DNA from: Ralstonia sp. RRA
GTDB taxonomy: Bacteria > Pseudomonadota > Gammaproteobacteria > Burkholderiales > Burkholderiaceae
DNA length: 64,000 bases
Assembly (NCBI RefSeq): GCF_037023145.1
Contig: NZ_CP146091.1
Coordinates: 3,410,001 to 3,474,000 of the forward strand
Direction: 5' to 3'
Shown here: positions 22,340 through 31,547 of the stretch, in pieces
Layout: every line of letters begins with the position of its first letter
Position numbering within the stretch: position 1 is the first letter of the stretch
The notes under the pieces: generated by a model
The model's input: only the letters and a program-made list of their open reading frames with translations
Database searches by the model: none
Told to the model about the DNA's origin: nothing
Position numbers and translations under genes: made by a program

Positions 22340-23458
22340 ATGCCGATGCTCCACCGCGCCCCGCTCCTTCGTCTGCTTGCCTGTGCTGCCGCTGTTGCGG
22401 TGTGCAGTGCGTGCTCGCCGACACAAGCGGGAGCAGCGGCATCTGTGTATGCCGGTGCACACAATCTGGCCAGCTCGACGCACGACTGGCGCCGCGTTTC
22501 GCCCGCGCAGTCCGGCGACCCGGCTGCCGCCAAGCTGATTGCCCGCGCAACGGAGCACCTTGGGCAGACCCCGCATCCGCTGCCGCGCCTGCACACCGAA
22601 GGCACGCTGCCGCATCAGGGCATCTACGATGAATCCGTGGTCGCCGCGCGTGACTTCCCCGTCATGCGCGACGCCGCGCTGGCCTGGCGACTCACCCGCG
22701 ACAAGCGCTTCGCCGAGCAGGTCGACACCTTCCTGCACGCGTGGGTCGGCACCTACGTACCGAGCTTCAACCCGATCGACGAAACGAAGTTCGATGCGTT
22801 GATTCAGGCCTACACACTCGCGCGTGACGGCCTGACGCCGGGCACGCGGGAAGAGACGCAACGCTTCCTGCGCACGCTGGCCGAGGGCTACATCGGGCGC
22901 ACGGACGCCGCCCGCCAGCCGCTTTCCCACACGTGGATCAACAACTGGCAGAGCCACCGCATCAAGCTGATGGCGATGTCGGCCGCCGCGCTGGGCGACC
23001 GCGCGCTGATTGAGCAGACACATCGCCTGTTCCTGCAGCAGCTTGCCAACAACGTGCGCCCGGACGGCTCGGTAGAAGACTTTGAAGACCGCGATGCGCT
23101 GCACTACGTCGTCTACGACTTGGAGCCGTTGACGATGGCCGCGATTGCCGTGCAGCCATTCGGCCAGCACTGGCTGCGCGAGCGCGCGAGCAACGGCGCC
23201 ACGTTGGCTGCCGCCATCGATTGGCTCACGCCGTATGCCGACGGCAGCCGCACGCATGAGGAATACGTCCACTCGCACGTCGCCTTTGACAAGAAGCGTG
23301 CTGATGCTGGCCTGCCCGGCTTCTCCGGACTGTGGGAGCCGAAGAGCGCCGGCACGCTGTACTGGCAGGCTGCGCGGCTAGACCCGAATTACCGCCCGCT
23401 GGCCGAACGGCTGGCTGCCACTGCGCCCGATTGGCTGGCGCTGTGCGCGGCCCGCTGA
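22340..23458 (+). CDS. Alginate-lyase-family (PL5-like) secreted protein
   Basis: A 372-aa exported protein; the N-terminus is a signal peptide with CSAC that could be a lipobox, though a poor one. The mature part follows the alpha/alpha-toroid alginate lyase family: HTEGTLPHQGIYDES, then repeated helices, then INNWQSHRIKLMAMSAAALG and HYVVYDLEPLTMAA. In characterised PL5 alginate lyases the NN is followed by a catalytic His, while here it is Trp. Substrate and even activity are therefore uncertain. It lies between gcvP and sdaA in the same direction; no alginate genes are nearby. Confidence 0.75.
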   Translation: MPMLHRAPLLRLLACAAAVAVCSACSPTQAGAAASVYAGAHNLASSTHDWRRVSPAQSGDPAAAKLIARATEHLGQTPHPLPRLHTEGTLPHQGIYDESVVAARDFPVMRDAALAWRLTRDKRFAEQVDTFLHAWVGTYVPSFNPIDETKFDALIQAYTLARDGLTPGTREETQRFLRTLAEGYIGRTDAARQPLSHTWINNWQSHRIKLMAMSAAALGDRALIEQTHRLFLQQLANNVRPDGSVEDFEDRDALHYVVYDLEPLTMAAIAVQPFGQHWLRERASNGATLAAAIDWLTPYADGSRTHEEYVHSHVAFDKKRADAGLPGFSGLWEPKSAGTLYWQAARLDPNYRPLAERLAATAPDWLALCAAR

Positions 23459-23549
23459 TCGGCGCACAATTTCAACAGCGGGTACGCATAACCCAGTGCA
23501 AGTGGCCAAAAGCCAACTTGCACCCTAACGCCCCCCGGAGCCTTACCCC

Positions 23550-24926
23550 ATGGCTGTTTCTGTTTTCGACCTCTTCAAGATTGGCATCGGCCCGTCCAGC
23601 TCGCACACCGTCGGCCCGATGCGCGCCGCGCTGATGTTCGCCTCGGCTCTCGAAGCCGATGGGCTGATGCCGCAAGTGACCAGCGTGCGCGTGGAGCTGT
23701 ATGGCTCCCTCGGCGCCACTGGCAAGGGCCACGGTACCGATCGCGGTGTCATCCTCGGCCTGATGGGCGAGGCGCCGGACACCATCGACCCCGACACCAT
23801 CGACAGCAAGCTGGCGGAACTGCGTAAATCGCAGTCGCTGTCGCTGCTGGGCCGTCACGCGGTGCGCTTTACGGAGAAGGAGCACATCGCTTTCTACCGC
23901 CGCGAGGCGATGGCCGAGCATCCGAACGGTATGAAATTCCATGCCTTCGATGCCGCTGGTGAGCGCCTGCGTGAGGCGCGCTATCTGTCGGTTGGCGGCG
24001 GCTTTGTCGTGACGGCCGGCGCGCCGAATACGCAGGTGCTCTCTGCGCATGACCAGTTGCCGCATCCGTTTCGCAGCGGCAAAGATCTGCTGACGATGTG
24101 CGAAGCAACGGGCAAGTCCATCGCCCGGTTGATGCTCGAGAACGAACTGACCTGGCGCACCGAAGCTGAAGTGCGCGCTGGCCTGCTCAATATCTGGCAT
24201 GTGATGCAGGCGTGCGTGGCGCGCGGCTGCCGCACGGAAGGCGAGCTGCCTGGCCCGTTCCATGTGCGCCGTCGTGCGGCTGAGTTGTATTCACGGCTGA
24301 CCGGGCAGGCCGAGCGCACGCTGTCCGATCCGCTGTCGGTGATCGACTGGGTGAACCTGTACGCCATCGCCGTCAATGAAGAGAACGCGGCAGGCGGGCG
24401 TGTGGTCACGGCCCCCACCAACGGCGCGGCGGGCATCATCCCGGCGGTGATGCATTACTACGATCGCTTCGTGCCCGGCGCGAATGACAACGGCATCGTG
24501 GATTTCCTGCTCACAGCAGGTGCGATCGGCATGCTCTACAAGATGAATGCGTCCATCTCCGGTGCGGAAGTGGGTTGCCAGGGTGAAGTGGGCGTGGCGT
24601 GTTCAATGGCTGCTGGGGCGCTGGCTGCCGTGCTGGGCGGCACGCCTGCGCAGGTTGAGAACGCAGCTGAAATCGGCATGGAGCACAACCTCGGCCTGAC
24701 CTGCGACCCCGTCGGCGGGCTGGTGCAGATTCCGTGTATCGAGCGCAATGCGATGGCTTCCGTGAAGGCCGTGAATGCCGCGCGCATGGCACTGCGCGGC
24801 GACGGCACGCACTATGTGTCGCTCGACTCCGTCATCAAGACCATGCGCGAGACCGGCGCAGATATGAAGACGAAGTACAAGGAAACCGCGCGCGGTGGGT
24901 TGGCCGTGAATATTGTGGAGTGCTGA
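23550..24926 (+). CDS. sdaA: L-serine ammonia-lyase (L-serine dehydratase)
   Basis: A 458-aa iron-sulfur enzyme that converts L-serine to pyruvate and ammonia. The N-terminus [21 protein letters not shown] carries the conserved SSSHT loop. The cluster cysteines lie in [15 protein letters not shown] and in [18 protein letters not shown]. Single-chain form with fused beta and alpha domains. The GGAG before ATG at 23550 supports the start. With the GCV genes just upstream it suggests a serine/glycine degradation region. Confidence 0.96.
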   Translation: MAVSVFDLFKIGIGPSSSHTVGPMRAALMFASALEADGLMPQVTSVRVELYGSLGATGKGHGTDRGVILGLMGEAPDTIDPDTIDSKLAELRKSQSLSLLGRHAVRFTEKEHIAFYRREAMAEHPNGMKFHAFDAAGERLREARYLSVGGGFVVTAGAPNTQVLSAHDQLPHPFRSGKDLLTMCEATGKSIARLMLENELTWRTEAEVRAGLLNIWHVMQACVARGCRTEGELPGPFHVRRRAAELYSRLTGQAERTLSDPLSVIDWVNLYAIAVNEENAAGGRVVTAPTNGAAGIIPAVMHYYDRFVPGANDNGIVDFLLTAGAIGMLYKMNASISGAEVGCQGEVGVACSMAAGALAAVLGGTPAQVENAAEIGMEHNLGLTCDPVGGLVQIPCIERNAMASVKAVNAARMALRGDGTHYVSLDSVIKTMRETGADMKTKYKETARGGLAVNIVEC

Positions 24927-24942
24927 TTTGGGCTTGGGCCTT

Positions 24943-25032
24943 GGTGGTCCATCCCTTGTTTCATCGCCTGCCGGGGTTTCTTTGTCTTGCTGCTAAAGAA
25001 AGTCAGTCAAGAAAGGTGCCGCATAGGGCGGG
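24943..25032 (+). repeat. Degenerate copy of the structured repeat
   Basis: Starts with the typical border GGTGGTCCATCCCTTGTTTCATC and keeps CTGCCGGGG and TTTCTTTGTCTTGC. The GACTCAC segment is deleted, the hairpin right arm is altered, and the whole inner palindrome is replaced by GGTGCCGCATAGGGC. It reads as the outer block fused directly to the far end, as expected from deletion of the palindrome. Confidence 0.75.
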
Positions 25033-25094
25033 AACGGCCAAACCGTTGGTTCGCGAGTGTTGTTGCTCGGGGGCTTGGCGGTTTGGCCGTTTTG
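25033..25094 (+). terminator. Rho-independent terminator after sdaA
   Basis: AACGGCCAAACCG (25033-25045) pairs with CGGTTTGGCCGTT (25079-25091) and is followed by TTGCTTG. The remaining ~245 bp up to the next gene show no further feature that I can support. Confidence 0.75.
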
Positions 25095-25341
25095 CTTGTT
25101 TGAGGTGGTCGCTCAACGTTCACGACACGAGACTTCACGCAAACACGCCCCAACATCGGAGCATTCTCATACACGCACATGTTGCCTGGGCATAACGTCT
25201 GACACGTTCAATCCCGTGCCGCCCGAGTCAATGTGTCGCGACAGGATCAGCCTGCTCGATCGGGTCGTCCGCTTGCTCTAGAGAACCCCTCAAGGGACGC
25301 CCTCGTCGTATGCGGCCGCACTCCGTTATGAGCGAAACTCA

Positions 25342-26712
25342 ATGCCTTCTCGCGAAAAATCTTCGGTCTTAGCGCCACGCCTTGTTGCCCCCGCATCTCC
25401 CATCCACGGCGCAGCCCCAATTGAAACTGCGCCGACACCGCACTGCGTCGCCGTTGTCGGCCTCGGCTACGTCGGTGCGTCACTGGCACATGCACTCTCA
25501 GGGCATTTCCGTGTGTGGGGCGTGGATATCGACGCCACGCGGGTGGCGGAGTTGCGCGAAGGCTACGACCGCACCAGCGAGCTCTCTCGCGATGCGTTGC
25601 TGAGCGCGCCAATACAACTGACCACGGATGCATCGGTACTTAAGCAGGCCGACATCATCATCGTCGCCGTGCCGACCCCAGTCGACGAGGATCGGGTACC
25701 AGACCTCCGCCCCTTGGAGCAAGCGTCCGCCGAGGTGGGCCGGCACATGAGGCGTGGTGCGATCGTCGTGTACGAGAGCACGGTCTACCCTGGCGTGACC
25801 GAAGACGTATGCATCCCCCTGCTCGAACGGCACAGCGGTTTGAAGCACTTGCATGACTTCCACGTCGGCTACTCGCCCGAGCGCATCAATCCGGGTGATC
25901 GCGAGCACACGCTCACCACCGTCACCAAGATTGTTTCGGGAGATACGCCGCAGACGCGTGACACGCTGGTAAAGCTCTACAGCGTGATCACACACGTGCA
26001 TCCAGCCAAGAGCATCAAGGTGGCTGAGGCTGCCAAGGTGTTGGAAGACACGCAGCGCGACGTGAACATCGCACTGATGAATGAGGTGTCACAGCAACTC
26101 AGCACGCTCGGTGTGGATACGTATGACGTCCTGGACGCGGCGCGCAGCAAGTGGAACTTCGTGGATTTCCGGCCAGGCCTGGTTGGCGGTCACGGCATTT
26201 CGGTCGATCCGCATTACCTGATGCACGGGGCGATCCCCCCCGGGTTCAATGCAAGCCTGATCTTGTCTGCGCGCGAAACCAACGATGGCATGGCGCAGTT
26301 CGTTGTTGACCAGTTGCTCCACTGGATGACGAAACGCCACCTGCTGCATCCGCAGGCCATCGTGACGGTGCTTGGCGCTACGCTCAAGGAAGACGTGCCC
26401 GACGTTCGCCACTCGAAAGTGATCGACATCGTCAAAGCGCTCAACAGGCTGGGTATCCGCACGCAGATCGTTGATCCGCTGGCCAACAGCGACCAGGTGG
26501 CAGAGGCGTATGGCCTCCACCTGACCCCGCTGGCCGAGGCCGAGCCTGCCGATGCCATCGTACTGGCGGTGCCGCATGCCGAATATCGGGACTGCGGCTG
26601 GCGTTTGATTACATCGCTGGCCAAGCCTCACGCGCGGTTTGTGGTCTGCGACCTGAAGGCCGTACTGGATCGAGATCTGCGCCCGGAACACGCGACACTC
26701 TGGCGGCCTTGA
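25342..26712 (+). CDS. Orphan nucleotide-sugar dehydrogenase (UDP-sugar 6-dehydrogenase family), active site altered
   Basis: A 456-aa protein with the three-domain layout of the WbpO/TviB-type UDP-N-acetylhexosamine dehydrogenases: VAVVGLGYVGASLAHALSG, the YSPERINPGD segment, EAAKVLEDTQRDVNIALMNE, then the C-terminal UDP-binding part with LGATLKEDVPDVRHSK. Two family-critical residues differ. The nucleophilic Cys of GGHCIxVDP is Gly285 (GGHGISVDPHYL), and the active-site Asn four residues after catalytic Lys232 is Asp236. No polysaccharide gene is adjacent. The first ~35 residues form an extension of unclear reality. Oxidation to the uronate looks unlikely without the Cys. Confidence 0.85.
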   Translation: MPSREKSSVLAPRLVAPASPIHGAAPIETAPTPHCVAVVGLGYVGASLAHALSGHFRVWGVDIDATRVAELREGYDRTSELSRDALLSAPIQLTTDASVLKQADIIIVAVPTPVDEDRVPDLRPLEQASAEVGRHMRRGAIVVYESTVYPGVTEDVCIPLLERHSGLKHLHDFHVGYSPERINPGDREHTLTTVTKIVSGDTPQTRDTLVKLYSVITHVHPAKSIKVAEAAKVLEDTQRDVNIALMNEVSQQLSTLGVDTYDVLDAARSKWNFVDFRPGLVGGHGISVDPHYLMHGAIPPGFNASLILSARETNDGMAQFVVDQLLHWMTKRHLLHPQAIVTVLGATLKEDVPDVRHSKVIDIVKALNRLGIRTQIVDPLANSDQVAEAYGLHLTPLAEAEPADAIVLAVPHAEYRDCGWRLITSLAKPHARFVVCDLKAVLDRDLRPEHATLWRP

Positions 26713-26908
26713 GCTTCGGTTGAACAGCCGGTGTTGCCGCGTGTCGATGTGCGCTGCACAAGCCCGCTTCCCATCGAAGACGACCACCCACGGATCCGCC
26801 GTGCTCCCGCACGCAATTTAGAAGAAGCTCAAAACAAATCATTCGTCCCGTCGCATCCCGCCCCTCCTATAATCCGGGCCACAAAAACCCTCATCGGAGA
26901 CCCGCAGG

Positions 26909-28963
26909 ATGCAATCTCCTCATCCTCTCAAGCACACACCGGCAGCCACTCTGCCGGAGTTGACACTGCGCGGCATGATCCTCGGCGCCGTCATCACCGT
27001 GATCTTCACCGCTTCGAACGTGTACCTGGGCCTGAAGGTCGGCCTGACGTTCTCATCAGCGATTCCCGCCGCCGTGATCTCGATGGCGGTGCTGCGCATG
27101 CTCGGCGGCACCAACATCCTCGAGAACAACATGGTGCAGACGCAGGCGTCTGCAGCCGGGACGCTGTCTTCCATCATCTTTGTTTTGCCGGGCCTGGTGA
27201 TGATCGGCCACTGGCAGGGCTTTCCGTTCTGGCAAACGTTTGGTGTGTGCATGGCCGGCGGCATGCTGGGCGTGGTGTTCACGATTCCGCTGCGCCACGC
27301 CATGGTGGTGCAGAGCGATCTGCCCTACCCCGAAGGCGTGGCCGCAGCAGAAATCCTGCGCGTGGGCAGCGGTCACTCCGCTGATGGCACACAGGCCGCC
27401 ACTGGCGATGCCGTGCCGGCGGCCACCGGCATGCGCGATCTGGCGGCGGGCGGCATTGTTGCGGCCATCGTTGCGTTTGCGACCAGCGGCCTGCGCGTGC
27501 TGGGCGAAGGGGCGAGCTGGTGGTTCGCTGCAGGAGCCTCGGTGGTGCGCTTGCCGCTGGGCTTTTCCACGGCGCTACTGGGTGCGGGTTACCTGATCGG
27601 TCTGATGGGCGGGTTGGCCATGCTGGTGGGCTTAGTGATCGCCTGGGGCATCGCCGTGCCGTATCTGACCGCCATCACGCCAATGCCGGAAGGCAAGGCG
27701 CTTGCCGCCTTCGGTGCAGATGTCTGGCGCACACAGGTGCGCTTCATCGGTGCGGGCGTGATTGCGGTGGCGGCCGTGTGGACGCTCGGCACGCTGATCG
27801 GCCCGGTGGTGCAAGGCGTCAAGCGCTCGTTCGGCAGCCTGCGCCCGCAAGGCGATGCCCGCCAGCGTACCGAGCAGGACATGGCGCCGCGCTGGATCCT
27901 GCTGGTCACGCTGGCGATGGTGGTGGTGCTGGTCATCACCTTCGCGGCCTTCCTGGCGCCGACCATGCTGTCGGCCGGCTCGCGCTGGACGCTGATCACC
28001 TGCGCGGTGGTGTTTGCGGTGGTGTTCGGTTTTCTGGTGGCGGCGGCGTGCGGCTATATGGCCGGGCTGATCGGCTCGTCCTCAAGCCCCATCTCGGGGA
28101 TCGGCATGATCGCCATCACGCTGGTGTCGCTGCTGCTGTTGGCCGTGGGCGCGGACAACGGCATCGTGGGTTCGCCCGAGGCCAGCAAGCTGGGCATTGC
28201 GCTGGCGATCTTCACCACGTCGGCCGTGGTGGCGGTGGCCACCATCTCCAACGACAACCTGCAGGATCTGAAGACCGGCTGGCTGGTCGGGGCAACGCCG
28301 TGGCGCCAGCAGGTCGCGTTGCTGGTGGGCTGCGTGGCGGGTGCGGCGGTCATCTCGCCGGTGCTGGAACTGCTCTACAACGCGTACGGCTTCCCGGGTG
28401 CATTGCCGCGTGCCGGCATGGACGCCGCACAGGCGCTGTCCGCGCCGCAGGCCACGCTGATGACGGCCATCGCCACCGGCATCTTCACGCACAAGCTGGA
28501 ATGGAACATGGTGATTACCGGCACCATCGTCGGTGCCATCCTCATCGCCATCGACTGGGTGCTCAAGCGACGCGGTGGCGCGGCACGGCTGCCGGTGCTG
28601 GCCGTGGGCATCGGTATCTACCTGCCGCCGACGGTGAGCGCGCCGCTGGTGATCGGTGCCGTGCTGGCGTGGGTCATTGAGAAGATTCTCGCCAGGCGTG
28701 CCCAAGCTGCCGGCGTGCCGTACGAGCGCTATGCAGAAGTCCCGAACCGCCACGGCGTGCTGCTGGCCTCTGGCCTGATCGTGGGCGAAAGCCTGGTGGG
28801 CGTGCTGATGGCGGCCATCATCGGCGCCACGGGTAGCGATGCCCCGCTGGCCATGGTTGGCGCTTCGTTTGAAGGCGCCGCGCAGTGGCTGGGGCTGATT
28901 GTGTTCGCGCTGATCTGCTGGGCGTTTGCGCGCCGCGTGTTGGCAGTGCGCCCGGCCCACTGA
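26909..28963 (+). CDS. OPT-family oligopeptide (or metal-chelate) transporter
   Basis: A 684-aa integral membrane protein of the OPT family, proton-coupled importers of oligopeptides or metal chelates. Start MQSPHPLKHTPAATLPELTL leads into the conserved first segment GMILGAVITVIFTASNVYLG and KVGLTFSSAIPAAVISMAVL. More than a dozen hydrophobic segments follow. The NNMVQTQASAAGTL and YPEGVAAAEIL motifs are typical of the bacterial branch. The ligand cannot be read from the sequence. It is transcribed alone, tail to tail with the YbdK-like gene. Confidence 0.92.
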   Translation: MQSPHPLKHTPAATLPELTLRGMILGAVITVIFTASNVYLGLKVGLTFSSAIPAAVISMAVLRMLGGTNILENNMVQTQASAAGTLSSIIFVLPGLVMIGHWQGFPFWQTFGVCMAGGMLGVVFTIPLRHAMVVQSDLPYPEGVAAAEILRVGSGHSADGTQAATGDAVPAATGMRDLAAGGIVAAIVAFATSGLRVLGEGASWWFAAGASVVRLPLGFSTALLGAGYLIGLMGGLAMLVGLVIAWGIAVPYLTAITPMPEGKALAAFGADVWRTQVRFIGAGVIAVAAVWTLGTLIGPVVQGVKRSFGSLRPQGDARQRTEQDMAPRWILLVTLAMVVVLVITFAAFLAPTMLSAGSRWTLITCAVVFAVVFGFLVAAACGYMAGLIGSSSSPISGIGMIAITLVSLLLLAVGADNGIVGSPEASKLGIALAIFTTSAVVAVATISNDNLQDLKTGWLVGATPWRQQVALLVGCVAGAAVISPVLELLYNAYGFPGALPRAGMDAAQALSAPQATLMTAIATGIFTHKLEWNMVITGTIVGAILIAIDWVLKRRGGAARLPVLAVGIGIYLPPTVSAPLVIGAVLAWVIEKILARRAQAAGVPYERYAEVPNRHGVLLASGLIVGESLVGVLMAAIIGATGSDAPLAMVGASFEGAAQWLGLIVFALICWAFARRVLAVRPAH

Positions 28964-28977
28964 TCGATCGTCGCTGA

Positions 28978-30111
28978 CTACGCAGGCTGTGCTGCCGCCT
29001 GCGTCCACCGCCCGCAACCACGTCGCACGGTCTCGTGCAGGTTGCGGGTTTCGTTTTGGGCACGGCAGATCCACTCGGCATCCGTGTCGCGCCCTTCCAC
29101 CACCTCCCGCACCATATCCAGCGCCCCTTCGGACGATAGCGCCTCGGCGTGATGCGACAACACCTTGCTGGTTTCCAGGATGTGATCGGCCAACGCGCCA
29201 CGGTTGCCGGTGGCCGGGTCGACGTATTCGCCCGCAAGCCCGAAGCGGCACGCCTGGAAGCGGTTGAAGGTGTAGACGAGGTAGTCGTCTTCCACCGGCG
29301 TGAACGGACGATCCAGCAGCAGCCAGCGGCCCAGCGCCTGGATATAGGCGGCGATGGCGGCGGCGCGCTCAACGGTGAGCGGGGTGTCCATCACGCGCAC
29401 TTCGATCGTGCCGAATTCGGGCTTGGGACGGATGTCCCAGTAGAAGTCCTTCATGCTCTCGATCACGCCGGTGGCGTGCATCTTGTCGAAGTACGCGATG
29501 AAGGCATCCCACGTCAGCACGAACGGCGCGCGGCCCGACATCGGGAAGGCGCTGACCGAGTTCATGCGCGCGGAAGCAAACCCGGTATCCACGCCCTGCA
29601 CAAACGGCGACGACGCGGCCAGCGCAATGAAGTGCGGCACGTAGCGCGACATGGCGTGCAGCAGGTACAGCGCGTCGTCCGGGTTCGGGCAGCCAATGTG
29701 CACGTGCTGCCCGAACACGGTGAACTGCTTGGCCAGATAGCCGTACAGATCCGAGATGTACTGATAGCGCGGCGACTGCGAAATCTGGCGCTGGCTCCAC
29801 TGCTGGAACGGGTGTGTGCCGCCCCCGCAGATGCCGATGTTCAGCGCCGTGGCGGCCTCGGCCATGCGGTCGCGCATCTCGCGCAGCTGCCACAGTGCCT
29901 CGTCGTGGCTGTGGCAGATGCCGGTGGAGATCTCGATCATCGAGTCGGTGATCTCCGGCTTGATGTCGCCGGGGTACTCCTTGCCCTTGAGCATGCGCAA
30001 GAGATCAGGCGATGCCGAGGCGAGGTCGTAGTCGTGACGGTTGACGAGCTGCAGCTCCAGCTCAACACCAAACGTGAGGGCTTCGGATTTCGAGAACGGT
30101 TCGAGGGACAT
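28978..30111 (-). CDS. ybdK: YbdK-type carboxylate-amine ligase (glutamate-cysteine ligase 2 family)
   Basis: A 377-aa member of the GCS2 family, which joins glutamate to an amine with ATP; E. coli YbdK has weak glutamate-cysteine ligase activity. The N-terminus [21 protein letters not shown], the [17 protein letters not shown] segment, [10 protein letters not shown] and QHVHIGCPN are typical. It begins 9 bp after the stop of the antiporter gene with GAGGTAGGC before the ATG, so the two form an operon. A link between glutathione-type products and Kef-type antiporters is known in E. coli, which makes the pairing suggestive. Confidence 0.88.
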   Translation of the reverse strand: MSLEPFSKSEALTFGVELELQLVNRHDYDLASASPDLLRMLKGKEYPGDIKPEITDSMIEISTGICHSHDEALWQLREMRDRMAEAATALNIGICGGGTHPFQQWSQRQISQSPRYQYISDLYGYLAKQFTVFGQHVHIGCPNPDDALYLLHAMSRYVPHFIALAASSPFVQGVDTGFASARMNSVSAFPMSGRAPFVLTWDAFIAYFDKMHATGVIESMKDFYWDIRPKPEFGTIEVRVMDTPLTVERAAAIAAYIQALGRWLLLDRPFTPVEDDYLVYTFNRFQACRFGLAGEYVDPATGNRGALADHILETSKVLSHHAEALSSEGALDMVREVVEGRDTDAEWICRAQNETRNLHETVRRGCGRWTQAAAQPA

Positions 30112-30120
30112 GCCTACCTC

Positions 30121-31344
30121 TTAGCGATTGTCGTTGTCCTGACGCACCTCACCGGCCCAGCGCAGCGACCGCGCAGTCAGGATGGGCGCAGCAATCTGCT
30201 GGATCGCCAGTGTGCACAGGATGATGGCTGCCAGCGGTGCGCCGGTCTGCGGATACAGCGCTGCCGTATCGTGCATCAGCAACCATGACAGTCCCGACAT
30301 TGGCCCCAACGCCAGGCCCAGGGCCACGCTCTGGCGCATCGACAGCCCCGAGAACGAACCCAGCGCCGTCGTCCCCGCCAACTTGGCAACAAAGCGCGCC
30401 AGTACGAGGGCCACTGCCGCCACCCCGCCGATGGCCCAGTCCGATGCGGTGATCGGCAGCCCAAGCGACACGATCATCACCACAATCAGGATGCTGCCCG
30501 CGCTGCCGAAGTGCGACGGCCACACGCGCGGGTGCGCATCCTGGTGCTTGAACACCACGCCCGCCAGCAACAGCGTAAGCGGCACCGACAGCTTCAGCAG
30601 CTTGGCCATCGCCAGCGCAAACAGCACCAGGCCCACCAGCACCAGGAACGCGTAGTGATCGTCACCCGCCATGCGGTGATACAGCGCATGGCCCGCCTTG
30701 CCGACCACCCAAGCGAGCAGCACGGAGCCTGCCAGCAGATAGAGCGGGTGGATCAACGCGGCGGCCCAGTGGCCGTATTCGCTGTGCAGCCAGCCGGCGG
30801 TGAGCGGCACCAGCACGCTGGCGTAGATGCTGTTGAGCGCCCCCAGCGAAAGCAACCGTTCGGTCACCTGGCCTTCGGCGCGCAGTTCGTTCTTCAGTTG
30901 TAGCAGCACCGTGGGCGAGGTCGCCACCGCAATCGCACCGGCTGCCACCGCTACCGGTGTTGCCACGCCAAACAGTTGCAGCACCCAGGTGACGAGGCCC
31001 CAGGTCAGCAGGCTCTCGAAGCCACTGGTGAGCAGCAGCCAGCGGTTGGCGCGCAGCCACTCGAACGAGAGCCGATGCCCCAGCTCGAACAGCGCCAGCG
31101 CCAGCGCCATCTCGATCAGGATGTGGGTCTGGTCGAGCATCTCGGCGTCGATCAGCGGACGGCCGAGCACCCCGGCCGCCAGCCCCGCCACCGCGTAGCC
31201 GACGATGCGCGGCAGCTTGAGCGCCACGCGCGCAAACTCGCCGCACAGCGCTGCACCCACCAGCGCCAGCCCGATCCAGAACAGGCCGCCCGGTGCGGGG
31301 GGCCACGAAGGGAAGAGATCGTGAAGTCCTGTCATGGGCGACAT
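30121..31344 (-). CDS. Kef-type (CPA2) cation/proton antiporter membrane protein
   Basis: A 407-aa membrane protein with about twelve hydrophobic segments of the CPA2 family (Na+/H+ or K+/H+ exchange). Family segments include LPRIVGYAVAGLAAGVLGRP, EMALALALFELGHRL and VAAGAIAVATSPTVLLQLKNEL. The C-terminal RCK/TrkA-N domain of full KefB/KefC is missing, so it resembles the short NapA/YbaL-like transport unit only. The ATG at 31344 is followed by another in-frame ATG three codons later. It is the first gene of the operon with ybdK. Confidence 0.88.
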   Translation of the reverse strand: MSPMTGLHDLFPSWPPAPGGLFWIGLALVGAALCGEFARVALKLPRIVGYAVAGLAAGVLGRPLIDAEMLDQTHILIEMALALALFELGHRLSFEWLRANRWLLLTSGFESLLTWGLVTWVLQLFGVATPVAVAAGAIAVATSPTVLLQLKNELRAEGQVTERLLSLGALNSIYASVLVPLTAGWLHSEYGHWAAALIHPLYLLAGSVLLAWVVGKAGHALYHRMAGDDHYAFLVLVGLVLFALAMAKLLKLSVPLTLLLAGVVFKHQDAHPRVWPSHFGSAGSILIVVMIVSLGLPITASDWAIGGVAAVALVLARFVAKLAGTTALGSFSGLSMRQSVALGLALGPMSGLSWLLMHDTAALYPQTGAPLAAIILCTLAIQQIAAPILTARSLRWAGEVRQDNDNR

Positions 31345-31388
31345 GGTACCCGAAGCACCCGAGCGGGAAAGTCAGCCAAGCACTGACA

Positions 31389-31422
31389 CGCGATGAGATC
31401 GCGTTACACGATATTTGATATC
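31389..31422. promoter_or_regulatory. Two adjacent dyads upstream of the antiporter gene
   Basis: CGCGAT-GAG-ATCGCG (31389-31403) and GATAT-TTG-ATATC (31410-31422) are both perfect inverted repeats with 3-nt spacers. They lie 45-78 bp before the antiporter start, where an operator would be expected. No regulator family is recognised. Confidence 0.35.
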
Positions 31423-31484
31423 AGATGAAAGAGGTTTGATGAAGATCGCAGAATTAGCGTGTTTGCATCCGTCAGGGCCGGACA

Positions 31485-31512
31485 AAGAAAAACCGCCCCG
31501 AAGGGCGGTTTT
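31485..31512 (-). terminator. Rho-independent terminator of the livK-like gene
   Basis: Read on the minus strand, AAAACCGCCC pairs with GGGCGGTTTT around a TTCGG-type loop and is followed by more T residues. It lies about 36 bp after the stop codon at 31548. Confidence 0.9.
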
Positions 31513-31547
31513 CATCATGCAAACAGCGGAAACCGGTCGACGGGGGC

